Origin: Vicia villosa
Lineage: Eukaryota > Streptophyta > Magnoliopsida > Fabales > Fabaceae
NCBI RefSeq assembly: GCF_029867415.1
Contig: NW_026705452.1
Span: 372,001 to 436,000, forward strand
Direction: 5' to 3'
Length of the DNA: 64,000 bases
A program made the position numbers and the translations under genes. Below, piece after piece: positions 33,283 through 44,400 of this stretch (positions within the stretch are counted from its first letter, which is position 1; every line of letters starts with the position of its first letter). The notes under the pieces are model-generated. The model was not told the DNA's origin. It saw only the letters and a list, made by a program, of their open reading frames with translations, and searched no databases.

Positions 33283-34352
33283 TCTTTGAGTCTTAGTTGT
33301 TTTCTTTGTTTGCTGCATCTGTTTTTCCTAGCATCCCTCTTGTACTTCTGATGAATTTCTCTCTTTGGAAGATCAATGAAATTTATCTTTTCTTCTCTCA
33401 TATTGTTTATCTTGTTTTTTCATCTGAATCTTTTATGTTTTTGATGTTATGACAAAAAGGGGGAGAAAGATGTGATAAATGATCTGATTTACTCTATCAG
33501 TTGCTGGGAGAAAGGCTCCACATTTCTAACAGAACTTGCAAAGTTCTATGTCTTTGAGTGTTTTGCAGGAATGGAAGATCCTCTTTAAAGCTCAACATAA
33601 GAAGCAGAGACATGGGGAAAAGCAATTCTGTATAGAAACAAGCTCATAGAACTTGAAGCAAGCTGAATGCTACAAAGCTTCAAGATCATAAGCAAGAAGG
33701 AAGAATGTTCTGATATTCTAATGATAGAATATGCTCTAACACATTCTTATTTCTTATATGTTCTAATGCATGTTTTCAGTTATAAAATATGCTCTGTAAC
33801 ATTACTTGTGTTTTCTCTGATACATAATTATATGTTCTGATACATATTTTATGTTCTGATTCATTCATGCTGACTTTTGTCGTTTAGTTTGTTCTGTAAC
33901 ATTTCAGGATGTAGAGATGCTCCGATGATGCTCTGGTACATTCAATAATGTTTTGATACAATCTAGCATGCAATGATTCAAGAAGAAATTCAAGCTCTGA
34001 AGCTGTCCAATGGAAGCAAGAATCAGAAGCTGAATGTTCTGAAGATCGAAGAAATTCACGTTCTGAAGCTGTCCTATGGAAGCAAGAATCAGAAGCTGTG
34101 AATGTTCTGAAAGATCTAAGCATATGTGTTCGTCTCAACTGAAATGGAAAATACTCAGGTAAGTCCTTTATTTATAAAATTCTTCCAGTATTTATTTCAG
34201 GGGGATATTGTCAATCTCAGGGGGAGACATATTCAGACACTATGTTTATATGCTTACGCTATACCTGTGAAATTGTCTTTAGCCGTCTGATATTCTGATC
34301 GCAAATTCATATCATTTATGTATGTTTTTGTCATCATCAAAAAGGGGGAGAT
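33283..34352 (+). other. 3' untranslated region of copia B with polypurine tract
   Basis: No ORF is supported. TTCTGA/CAGAAG motifs recur throughout. Two tandem copies of a unit of about 66 bp ('gaagaaattca.g.tctgaagctgtcc.atggaagc') lie at 33982-34110. 'Gggggat' and 'gggggaga' purine blocks appear at about 34200-34226, and the polypurine tract AAAAAGGGGGAGAT ends at 34352, just before the LTR. Confidence 0.75.
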
Positions 34353-35498
34353 TGTTAGAACAAGATTTGTTCTGATCAATATTCTTAGTTTTGATGATAA
34401 CAAGCATATGAATTTTGTATGAGATAATGTGGTACTCTAATACTATGCAATTTCCATTAAAGGAATTATATAAAGAGTATGCACAAAATCAGCGCAAGAA
34501 GCACTGACTCAGAAGGTTCAGCATGCAACATCAGAACATGGTCTGGCAAGACATCAGAAGATGGTCAAGCAGAATCAGATCACGGGTCTATGGAAGCATC
34601 AGAAGAACTTGAGATCAGAAGCAGAAGCATTGAAGCTCTCATGGTATCACGCTTAGAAGCACCTCAAGGTTAGAAGACAAGAAGATGCTCTGCACCAAGC
34701 TGTTTGACTCTGATGACATTCAAACGTTGTTTACACAAACATCAGATCATAAGCAAGTACTAGACTGGCAGGCTACTCTGACTGACAAAAGGAACGTTAG
34801 AAGCTATTAAAGGCAACGTCAGTAGACACAGCGAAAACAAGGCTCGAGGTAGTTGACAAAAGAGTGAAACATTAAATGCAATGCTGTACGGAATACGCAA
34901 AGCATTAAATGCTCCCAACGGTCATCTTCTCAAGTGCCTATAAATATGAAGTTCTGATGAGAAGCAAGGTTACAACTTACGAATTACAACACTTGCACAA
35001 TATACATAAACACTGTAAAATTCAAAAGCTCTCAAACTTCATCATCAAACTCACTACATTGCTGTTGTAATATCTTAGTGAGATTTAAGCTTAAACTTAA
35101 GAGAAAATCACAGTTGTGATAATAGCTTTATAAGAAGCATTGTAACTCTTAAAAAATTTTGTTTACATTAAGTTGTAAGTACTAGAGTGATCAGGTTGTT
35201 GATCAGTATACTCTAGCAAGTCTTAGAAGTTGTCTAAGCAGATTGTTCCTAGAGTGATCAAGTTGTGATCAGGATACTCTAGAAGACTTAGAGTGTTTCT
35301 AAGTGGAAAACAATTGTAATCTCGTGTGATTAGTGGATTAAATCCACAGGTGAGGTAAATCACTCCAAGGGGGTGGACTGGAGTAGTTTAGTTAACAATG
35401 AACCAGGATAAAAATCATTGTGCAAATTGTTTTTATCTTACAAGTTTTAAAGCTACACTTATTCAAACCCCCCTTTCTAAGTGTTTTTCTATCCTTCA
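34353..35498 (+). repeat. 3' LTR of copia B
   Basis: 1146 bp, equal in length to the 5' LTR, with about 30 substitutions. It is followed by ATTAG (35499-35503). Confidence 0.93.
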
Positions 35499-35619
35499 AT
35501 TAGAATTTATTGTTGTATTGTTTCTTGAGTAACCAAGTTGTGGTTAAGATTATCAAGAAGAAGTTGTATATTGTTCATTGAGTAACCAAGTTGTGGTTAA
35601 GATTCTCAAGAAGACATTG
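35499..35619 (+). repeat. Copia LTR C, piece 3
   Basis: It resumes with ATTAG and carries two copies of 'gagtaaccaagttgtggttaagatt.tcaagaag' (about 35528-35612), which align with the duplicated 'gagtgatcaagttgtgatcagg' unit in the copia B LTR. It is cut at 35619 by the start of Ogre 1. Confidence 0.8.
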
Positions 35620-35878
35620 TGTCATACTCCAATTTTTGACCCTAAGATCATACATCAATTGCATTCAATCATCAATCAAGAGCACCATTGTGAAGCTTGA
35701 TCTTTGATACTGTGATTATCTCTGAGGGGAATTATCGAGCATTTATAGTTTTTATTTGTTTATACTAACCAAAAAAATCAAAAATATATGTTTTGTCTCT
35801 TTTGTTTATATTTTACAGGTGAAAGATCGGGCAAAAATCAAAACAGTGCAAGAAAACAATTTTTGAAAATTGGAAGGT

Positions 35879-36706
35879 GGAAATCGATTTACCTCTGTGG
35901 GAAATCGATTTCCTGTGCGCAAAATTCAAAAAAATATAAGAGGGAAGCTTGACATCATTTTGGCACCTTTTTTATTTGATCATTTTATCAATTTTCCACC
36001 TCATCAAAATTAACTCATTCATTAAACCCTCTTTAACCCCATTTTACCACTTTTTACCATTTAATTGCTACTTTAATCACCAATTAAACACAAGTTAATC
36101 ACCAAACACAAAAAGACCAATTTGCCACTACTCTTGCTCCAACTCTATAAATAGAGCCCTCTACTCTCTCATTTCTCAAGCTTGGAGAGCCAAAAAATTG
36201 CTTGCAAATTCATTTCTCACCCTTTCCAAAACCCTCACCCAAAGTTCATTTTCATAAGATTAGTAAGGTTCACATTGAATCTTGCTAATTTTGAACTAAG
36301 CCTCCTACATTTCACTCTTTTCTTTGATTGTTCATCTCCATACTTGAAGGATCTACACTTTGTGCTTGTTCTTGAAGCTACTTCAACACTTTAATTCAAG
36401 AATTGGTAAATTTCTCAATTCCAAGATGTAGATCTTTGTTGCTTGTGTTCAATGCATCTTTGATGCTATATTGGTGCTATTTGATGGTGATTTGATGGAA
36501 AATTCGTGCTCCAATGGATATGTGATCATAAGGTGTTTGTATGTTTGCTTAAGTCAAGTTTTATGCCTCCTAATGCTGATTTTTTGAATGCTGCGTGCAG
36601 GAAATCGATTTCCCTCTGTAGGAAATCGATTTCCACCTTATTTTTTTTCAAAAATTTGAACTCTGGACTCAGGAAATCGATTTCCTACAGAGGTAAATCG
36701 ATTTCC
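35879..36706. repeat. Six GGAAATCGATTTCC palindromes in the Ogre 1 LTR
   Basis: Copies start near 35879, 35909, 36600, 36620, 36671 and 36693, in three close pairs with linkers of 6-16 bases such as 'ctctgta'. The core AAATCGATTT is perfect in all six. One pair lies before the TATA box and two pairs lie after it, inside the transcribed leader. Confidence 0.9.
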
Positions 36707-36749
36707 TGCTGGCAGAATGTGTTTTTTGCCTTTTTTATGCTTGTTTTGG

Positions 36750-37003
36750 CTTCCTACTTCCTCCACTTCATTAATATCATTGGATCTAGGATGTTGATAG
36801 GTTTGAAATGACCTAATCCATAATATTAGATGAATGATATTAATGATAGTGTGAGTTGATTACCTTTTGTGAATTTTATTCTTCTTCCTCCATTTCATTA
36901 ATATCATTGGATCTAGGATGTTGATAGGTTTGAAAGAACCAAATCCATAATATTAGATGAATGATATTAATGATAGTGTGAGTTGATTATCTTTATGCAT
37001 TTT
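36750..37003. repeat. Tandem 127 bp hairpin unit in the Ogre 1 LTR
   Basis: Two copies, 127 bp apart, each contain 'attaatatcatt' and its inverted complement 'aatgatattaat' around a loop of about 55 bases. Each unit could fold into a 12 bp stem. The copies differ at only a few positions. Confidence 0.8.
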
Positions 37004-38852
37004 ATCTTCTCCTTCTCCTTTTTTTCTTTTGATCGATGAAAGTCTTAATACTTTGAGAATTCTTATGGATTCTTAGTAAAGACTAGATCGTTACCTATTT
37101 TCTTTTCGTGCGGTATTGCTTTCGAAAGGCGATCTACATATCGTTCTTCTCGCATGCATTGGCACATAAAGTTTTGTCCGGCCTCGTTGTAGGGTGATTT
37201 CTACATAAATCACTTGGCGATCTGCTTAACATAGCGCAATATTTCGTGTCCCGAATAAAAAAGATTAAACATGGAAGAGAATTGTATGCGGTTGATTTAA
37301 GACTTGTGGAGGTTTTTATCGTGTAGTCGCTATGATTCTATCAAGCTTCTGATAAACCCCATTGAATTTAAATCCGAGTACATCATTCACTCACCATAGA
37401 TCTTCCTACTAACTTTGATAACATACTTGACAAGTTTCAAGATGGTTATCTTTAACACTTAACAACTAACTTTAATTTCCGCACCTTTACTATACTGCTC
37501 TTTATATTACCGCTCTTTACATTTCTCGCTTTATTGCTTTACTTTATCATTTCATCATATTTACTTTCCGTCATTTTCTCTTTGTCCATTTGGACATATG
37601 TTTATGCTTCTGTTATTTTTCTTTTGTCCACTTGGACCATACTTTATTTTTTCGCTAAAACACTAATAAATAATCAAAATCTAAAAAATACATAAGGTTC
37701 TCTTTGGACTATCGGTTACTATCCCTAGCACTTTGGAGATTCGGACTTATGGACCTAGTACCTCTGGACTCGTTCTATTACTATCCTGTGATTGTTCTGT
37801 CTGTCTGGCATTGTTCTGTTGTATGTTTATGTGTGCAGGTATTTCCTTGAAAGCCCTTGATGGTTAATTCCAAGGCATTGATATAAGGATTTTACCCGAA
37901 AACAGCCGTTACTCTGCCCGATTTTCGTCAGAATTCTAATGTGCTTAATGCAAAATGGTGCTAAGACAATAAGTTCATCTGGATCCCCAAGTGTTAATGT
38001 GTTGGTATTGATAAATCCAAAGGATGGGAAAACTACCTTGGCTCTTAATGTCAAGTGTTGGTTTCTTATTCGGTTAGACCGTTTCTTTCCTTAGCTTTTA
38101 TTTTATGCATTAGGTTAGCTCTTCATCTCCTCCCATTCTTAAATTTTCAAAATCTTCTCCCTTTTTCCAAAATATTCTTATGTTTGCAAATCTTTTGAAA
38201 ACTTTTTTTAAAAAAATATCTTTCGCCCTTAGTGGCTTTTCTTCAAAAGTTTAGACACCGTTAATTGTCGAAACGAGTGGTTATACCCCACGATTTTGAA
38301 ATTGATTGATAATAACGAGATCTTTTCCGCGTGAGAGAGCTAGTGGCATACTCGTTGATTTTATCCGAGTTGGCGCCTTTCTTTCATTTGCGATGCAAAG
38401 AACTTGTTTGTTCTCATGCTCAAGATCAATGGCTGAGTATTTCTCTCTAACGACAACAAAGTGTTTATCCGTTTTAAAAAACGTTTTTCCCAAAAGCGGA
38501 ACTACATTAGCTCTGACTTCTCCATTGCACCGAGGAGGTATGTAGGCCCAAAGCTTAACGCTTTGCCGAGCTTATTTTAAAAATAAAACAAACCGTTTTT
38601 TAGCACACACACAACACAGATTTTCAAAAAGGTTCCCGTGGAGTACCACGGATATGAGGGGTGCTTTAAACCTTCCCCTCATATAATCAACACCCGAACC
38701 TGAGTTCTCTTTCTTGTTTTAAAAAAACAAAACTTTGGGTTTTACGTTCTTTTCCCTTTTCCTTTGAAAAAATAAAGTGCGGTGGCGATTTCAAAACGGA
38801 ATATTGATTCGAGTCAATCCCATGGCTTCGATATCAGATTTTCCCCGCTACA
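37004..38852. other. LTR remainder without genes
   Basis: The rest of the Ogre 1 LTR is AT-rich with short ORFs on both strands that show no domain. Conserved Ogre end motifs begin near 38530. Confidence 0.6.
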
Positions 38853-38858
38853 GAAAAA

Positions 38859-38878
38859 TGGCGACTTCACTGGGGACC
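38859..38878 (+). other. Primer binding site of Ogre 1
   Basis: TGGCGACTTCACTGGGGACC starts six bases after the LTR end. It matches the arginine-tRNA-type primer site reported for Ogre elements (TGGCGACTCCACTGGGGA type). Confidence 0.85.
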
Positions 38879-39650
38879 CAGTTTTTAAGTGTGTTAAGCC
38901 TATTTTTGTTTATCTGTGTGTTTTTATCTGTATATATTGTTGTGTGCTTTGTTTGTTATCTTCTTTTTTTTTCTTTTTGGTGCTCGATGGTTCCTCTGTG
39001 ATGAGATAAAGTTCTAACCCGAACTTTGGTGAGTAACTTGAGATAGGAGGCGGTAAGACCAATAGTCGCATGTCAGGAGCAATCCTTACCATGAGCGTCA
39101 TATGGTGGAACCCCAATCAGTGGAGGCCTCATGGAAGGTAGTAGAGGTTGTTACGAACCATCGTGATAACGCTATTACTTTCAATAGTGAGTGTCCGTAG
39201 AAGCTGAATGACCTAGAACCCTTTTAACCAATCTAAGCCTTTTTAGGATGTAGTGCAGAAACAAGATCAAGTACCAATTTGAGCTTGTTGTCATGCGATA
39301 CTACGCTCAGACGAGGTCTTTTTAGGCATATTATTGGCGCCCATGAGCAATTGTGCGTGCCGGTAATATCCGATAGAAGATTGAAAACTCCGGGAACCTT
39401 TGTAGAACCCGACTGGCAGGTACAAAATTCCCTAGATCACTCCTTGTGGGATGGGTAGACCCATGGCTCCATGCTCGTGACGTCGAACCTTTGAACCTGG
39501 ACTGTTTGATCTTTGTGTGATTTGATGTGATCTTGTGTGTTCTTGATTGTGATTGATGCATAAACCATGCATTCATGCATTCATAAAAATAACATTCACA
39601 AATGGTTTTCAAGGAACTTAGAGACATTTTTTGTAAACATAACAGGTACC
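38879..39650 (+). other. Leader of Ogre 1
   Basis: A non-coding leader of about 770 bases between PBS and ORF1. It includes a 'tgcattcatgcattcat' repeat near 39567. The ATG at 39567 is in frame with ORF1 but gives an unconserved-looking start; I prefer 39651. Confidence 0.55.
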
Positions 39651-41159
39651 ATGGATCAAAAGAGAAGCATCAAGAAGTACACTTTCAGAAATTCAAGTGC
39701 AAAAGAATTGAAAGAGCTAGCAACTTTGGTTCCTAATCTTGACAACTTCAAAAGCCGTTATGGGAAATTGATCTCTATCTTGAAGACTAAAGTGGAGAAA
39801 GGGATTCTTGAGACTCTTGTGCAGTTTTATGACCCGGTTTATCATTGTTTCACCTTTCCTGATTATCAGCTTATGCCTACTTTGGAGGAGTATTCTTATT
39901 GGATTGGTTTGCCCGTTACGGATGACATACCGTTTAGTGGTTTGGAGAAAGAGCCTCAGGTTGATGAGATAGCAGAACTCCTTCATTTAAAAATATCAGA
40001 TGTAAAAGCAAACATGACCAAAAAAGGAGGAATTTGGGGGTTGACTTCTAAGTTCTTGATTGGAAAGGCTTCTATGTTGGCTAGTAAAGGAAGTATGATT
40101 GCTTTTGAGACATTTTTGGCCCTGCTCATCTATGGTTTGATACTCTTTCCCAACATTGACAACTTTGTCGATGTTAATGCTATTCGGATTTTCATGATTG
40201 GGAATCCCGTGCCTACTTTGCTTGGGGATACTTATCATTCCATTCACCATAGGAATGATAAGAAAGGTGGACTTATCAACTGTTGCGCTCCGTTACTCTA
40301 TAAGTGGTTTATTTCGCACTTACCTCAAGCTAAGAGTTTCTTGAACAATCCTGATGGTCTCTCATGGTCTCAGAAGATCATGCCTCTTACTAATGGGAAT
40401 ATCCATTGGTACAATCCAGTTTATGACATTGGTGAGATTATTGATAGTTGTGGAGAATTCCCTAATGTACCTCTTCTTGGTATACAAGGAGGAATTACCT
40501 ACAACCCCATTCTTGCAAGGCGTCAATTTTGCTACCCCATGAAGGAGCGACCCGCTATTATTCTTGTGTCAGGAATCTTTTATCTTAATCAAGATGGAAA
40601 TTCGGATATGAGAAATCGGTTTGTGCGTGCTTGGCACCATGTTGATAGGAAGAGACATTTGGGAACCAAACAATGTGTTGCTCTCAAAGACTATACTGAT
40701 TGGGTTCGAGCTAGAGCTCACACTTTTCAGATGCCTTATTTACTCGAGGAGCCTTCTCTACTCGGTACTCCGCCATTGTCTTCCACTACTCCTGTTGAAA
40801 GTAGTGAAGAACATCTGGAGCTCGTGGCTAAGTTGAGAGCGGAAAGAGATGCTTTGGAGTTTGAGAACAAAGAGTTGAAAATACACTTGAAAGAAAAAGA
40901 TGAAATGCTTGATATCCAAGATGGTTGGTTGATGGAAAAGGAAGATCAGATTCGTCATCAAGAAGAGTTGCTTCAACAACATGGTGAAAAGCGAAAGAGA
41001 CCACAAGAAGATTCAGTTGCATGGAAGGAAGTTGCTGATAAGCTGATGGTCGAGAATGCTCATTTGAAGGCCTTTTATGAAGATGAATTGGAGAAGCTCC
41101 GTAGGAAGCTGCAGAGAGGAGTTGGATCTTCATCAGAAGTGTTCCCTTCTAGTTTTTAG
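39651..41159 (+). CDS. Ogre ORF1 protein
   Basis: An intact 502-residue frame starting MDQKRSIKKYTFRNSS in the good context ACCATGG. Ogre elements characteristically carry this extra ORF between PBS and gag, and its function is unknown. The N-terminal region has VPNLDNFKSRYGKLISIL, then the conserved block FYDPVYHCFTFPDYQLMPTL-EEYSYWIGLP (about residues 65-95), typical of the plant family often labelled DUF7745 (name from memory). The middle is globular (KWFISHLPQAK, ITYNPILARRQFCYPM). The last 110 residues are a charged coiled coil (ELVAKLRAERDALEFENKELK...). No membrane segment is seen. The in-frame ATG at 39567 would add 28 residues. Confidence 0.8.
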   Translation: MDQKRSIKKYTFRNSSAKELKELATLVPNLDNFKSRYGKLISILKTKVEKGILETLVQFYDPVYHCFTFPDYQLMPTLEEYSYWIGLPVTDDIPFSGLEKEPQVDEIAELLHLKISDVKANMTKKGGIWGLTSKFLIGKASMLASKGSMIAFETFLALLIYGLILFPNIDNFVDVNAIRIFMIGNPVPTLLGDTYHSIHHRNDKKGGLINCCAPLLYKWFISHLPQAKSFLNNPDGLSWSQKIMPLTNGNIHWYNPVYDIGEIIDSCGEFPNVPLLGIQGGITYNPILARRQFCYPMKERPAIILVSGIFYLNQDGNSDMRNRFVRAWHHVDRKRHLGTKQCVALKDYTDWVRARAHTFQMPYLLEEPSLLGTPPLSSTTPVESSEEHLELVAKLRAERDALEFENKELKIHLKEKDEMLDIQDGWLMEKEDQIRHQEELLQQHGEKRKRPQEDSVAWKEVADKLMVENAHLKAFYEDELEKLRRKLQRGVGSSSEVFPSSF

Positions 41160-41446
41160 CTTTTTCCTTTGTTTTGTAATTCTGGATCTTTGAATCCTTT
41201 TGTATGCTTTTCCCATGATTAATGAAAGAATATTGTGATGTTTTATGATGTTTTTTTGCTAATGTTTGCAATTAATGTCTTAAAAGTTCTTTGAAAACCA
41301 AAATAAAATCATTTGCATTGCATTTCATGCATCATTCTACATTTTGGTCCTGCTTCCGAGAGTATTCCTGAGGTCTTATTCAGTGTTCTTCATACAGAAT
41401 CAAGCTGTCTCACCGGTATAATACTCGAGCTAACTGCAAGAAGAAG
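41160..41446 (+). other. Spacer between ORF1 and gag-pro
   Basis: T-rich sequence with no supported ORF. It may hold a splice or re-initiation signal for gag, but none can be pinpointed. Confidence 0.4.
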
Positions 41447-44400
41447 ATGGAAGGTCTTGAACAAGAGAATCGTGAGCTACGTGAAGAGGTTGTTACTTTG
41501 AGATCTGGTGTGGATCGTCTCACTGCTCTGGTTGAGACATTGATGGCTGCTCAGAATCAGAATCAGAATCAAGTTCCTCCTCCCAATGCCCAAGCTCAGG
41601 GTCAGACCACTGTGATTTCTGAAATTGCTGCTACAACCATTCCTGCTATTCCTGTTGGTGCTACTCAGCAACGTATGCCTAATGGATATCCCTGGGGCAT
41701 GCCTGAAGGTTATTTGTCTGTTCCTGAGATGACTCGTCCATTGACTCCTGTTATGGTCAACACATCTCCTATTGTTCATACTGGTCCTTTTGTCCCAGAG
41801 CCCATTTATGATGCTGCTCCAAGTGAAATTCATGATAGAATGGATGGTTTCCAAGATCAGTTTGAAGAACTGCAAAAAGAGATGAAAGCCTTGCGTGGGA
41901 AAGAACTATTTGGAAAGAATGTGCATGATCTTTGCCTTGTTCCCAATGTGAAAGTACCTGCTAAGTTCAAGCTGCCTGAATTTGAGAAGTATAAAGGAAA
42001 TTCCTGTCCTCAGGCACATCTGGTGATGTATATAAGGAAGATGTCCACTCACACTAATGATCAACGTCTGTTGATTCACTATTTCCAAGACAGTCTGACT
42101 GGAGCTGCTTCTAAGTGGTATATGGGCCTTGATAGCACCCATATCCGCACTTTTAATGACTTAGCTGAAGCATTTGTGAAGCAATACAAGTATAATGTGG
42201 ACATGGCTCCTGATAGGGATCAATTGCGAGCTATGATGCAGAAAGAGAAGGAATCCTTCAAGGAATATGCTCAGAGATGGCGTGAGGTTGCCGCCCAAGT
42301 GATTCCTCCGATGGAAGAAAAAGAGATGACTAAGATTTTTCTGAAGACTCTTGGTCCGTTATATTATGAGAAGATGATTGCTAGTGCTCCTGTAGACTTC
42401 ACTGAAATGGTGGGTATGGGTGTCAGATTGGAAGAAGCTGTGCGAGAAGGTCGTTTGGTTCGAAATGACAATTCATCTGGTGGTGCGAAGAAGTATAGTT
42501 CTTCATTCCAGAAGAAGAAAGAATCAGATGCCAATGCTGTTTCTCATGGGAGGAATAGTCGATTCAGGAATCAATCTCAACAAGTGGCGTCAGTAACTCC
42601 TATTGTGAATTCAGTGCCTGTAGCTCCTGTTAATCAACAACCAGCAAGGCGGAATCCGTATCCTCGAGTTAATGTTGATCCTATCCCTATGACATACACT
42701 GAACTGTATCCTGCTCTAATTCATAAGAAGCTGGTTCAACCAAGGTCACCACCCCCTGTTCCAGAGAAACTCCCTTGGTGGTACAAGGCTGACGCCACTT
42801 GTGCTTTTCATCAGAATGCTCCTGGGCATGATTTGGAAAACTGTTGGGCCCTGAAGAATGAAGTTCAGAGATTGGTCCGTTCTGGAATGCTCTCTTTCCG
42901 TGATATTGGCCCAAATGTGAAGAATAATCCGTTGCCAACTCATGAAGCGTCTGCTGTAAATATGGTATATGGATGCCCTGGGAAGTATAAGATTTATCGT
43001 GTGGAACACATCAGAGGATCATTGGTAGAGATGCATGCCACTCTGTGTGAATACAGTCATTATGAACATAATCATGCTGCTTGTAGAATTTGTTCAGTCA
43101 ATCCTCGAGGGTGTTACATTGTGAGAAGAGACTTGCAAGAGATGATAGATCAAAGGCTCATTGAGATTCTGAGGGATAGAGATGAAGATGATGTCAATGT
43201 GATTGAACCATGCTTCGAAATCCCGGAATGTGTAGAGATTGGTTATTATGGCAAAGCTGCTGTGGAACCTCTTGTGATATGTTTGCCTGGATCTGTACCT
43301 TATAGTTCTGATAAAGCTGTACCTTACAGATACAATGCCACCATGTTGGAAGCTGGAAAAGAAGTTGAGATTAAGCCTCTGTCTTCTGTTGAGAATATAG
43401 CAGATGTCAGTAGAGTGACTAGAAGTGGACGAGTTTTTACTCAGCCCCAAACAGTTGTGGATGTCCAGAGGAATTCTACTCCAGTACCTATGAACAATAA
43501 TGATGTGACAAAAGTGAATGCTGGGTCATCTTCAGGAAAGGAGATGGATGAGATTTTGAAGCTTATCAAGATGAGTGATTATAAGATCGTGGATCAGCTG
43601 CATCGCACTCCGTACAAGATCTCTATAATGGAGCTGCTGGCGAATTCTCCTGCTCATAGGGATTCTCTGATGAAAATACTTGATCAAGCCTTTGTGGATC
43701 ATGATGTGACGCTGGATCAGTTTAATGGGGTTGTGAGTAATATCACTGCGTGTAATAATTTGAGCTTCAGTGATGAAGATTTGCCTGAGGAAGGAAGAAA
43801 TCATAATTTGGCTTTGCATATCTCTGTCAGCTGCAAAGAGGACTCAATGTCCAATGTGTTGATTGATACTGGATCATCTCTGAATGTCATGCCAAAATCC
43901 ACTCTTGCCAAGCTGTCTTATGGTGGCACACCAATGAGATTTAGCAATGTGATCGTCAAGGCTTTTGATGGATCGAAGAAATCAGTGGTTGGAGAGGTTG
44001 ATTTTCCTATTAGTATTGGACCATTTGTCTTCAAGATTACTTTTCAAGTGATGGATATTTTTCCGGCATACAGTTGCTTATTAGGACGCCCGTGGATCCA
44101 TGAGGCTGGGGCAGTTACTTCAACTCTTCACCAAAAGTTGAAATTTGTGAAAGATGGAAAGATGGTCGTTGTGAATGGAGAACAAGCTTTGCTGATTAGT
44201 CATCTCTCTTCATTCCATACCATAGAAGCTGATGAAGTGGTCATTGGAACTGCATTCCAAGCCCTGTCTGTTAGTGATGAAATCAAAAAGGATGAAGCTT
44301 CCATTGCCTCCTTCAAAGATGCTCAGCTGGTGGTTCAGAATGGACATTCAGGAGTCTGGGGACAAGTGGTGAGTCTACAAGAGAACAGGAATAGAGCTGG

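Larger units (their letters stand above)
24165..35498 (+). mobile_element. Copia element B: nearly complete SIRE/Maximus-like Ty1/copia
   Basis: Two 1146 bp LTRs (24165-25310, 34353-35498) are flanked by ATTAG (24160-24164, 35499-35503). Between them are PBS, gag, pol in the copia order (PR, INT, RT, RH), a long env-like ORF, and a polypurine tract. Gag, pol and the env-like ORF each carry one in-frame stop. I count about 30 LTR differences (roughly 2.6%), older than copia A and younger than the Retand-like element. It is inserted in LTR C. Confidence 0.93.
35620..38852 (+). repeat. 5' LTR of Ogre 1
   Basis: It starts TGTCATACTCCAATTTTTG and ends CCGCTACA, about 3.2 kb. A TATA box, TATAAATAG (36146-36154), puts the transcript start near 36180. 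It contains six GGAAATCGATTTCC palindromes, a 127 bp tandem hairpin duplication, and near the end the 'gaggaggtatgtaggc ... ggtggcgatttc' series shared with 1-329. No ATG-initiated ORF of note is present; the 36182 ORF starts with TTG and has no domain. Confidence 0.85.

Noticed and set aside
36182..36394. ORF of 70 codons just after the Ogre 1 TATA box, a possible parallel to the 55-residue ORF
   Set aside because: It begins with TTG, not ATG, and has no counterpart to compare within the window.
38859..38878. tRNA-like sequence
   Set aside because: It is a 20-base primer binding site, not a tRNA gene; no cloverleaf surrounds it.
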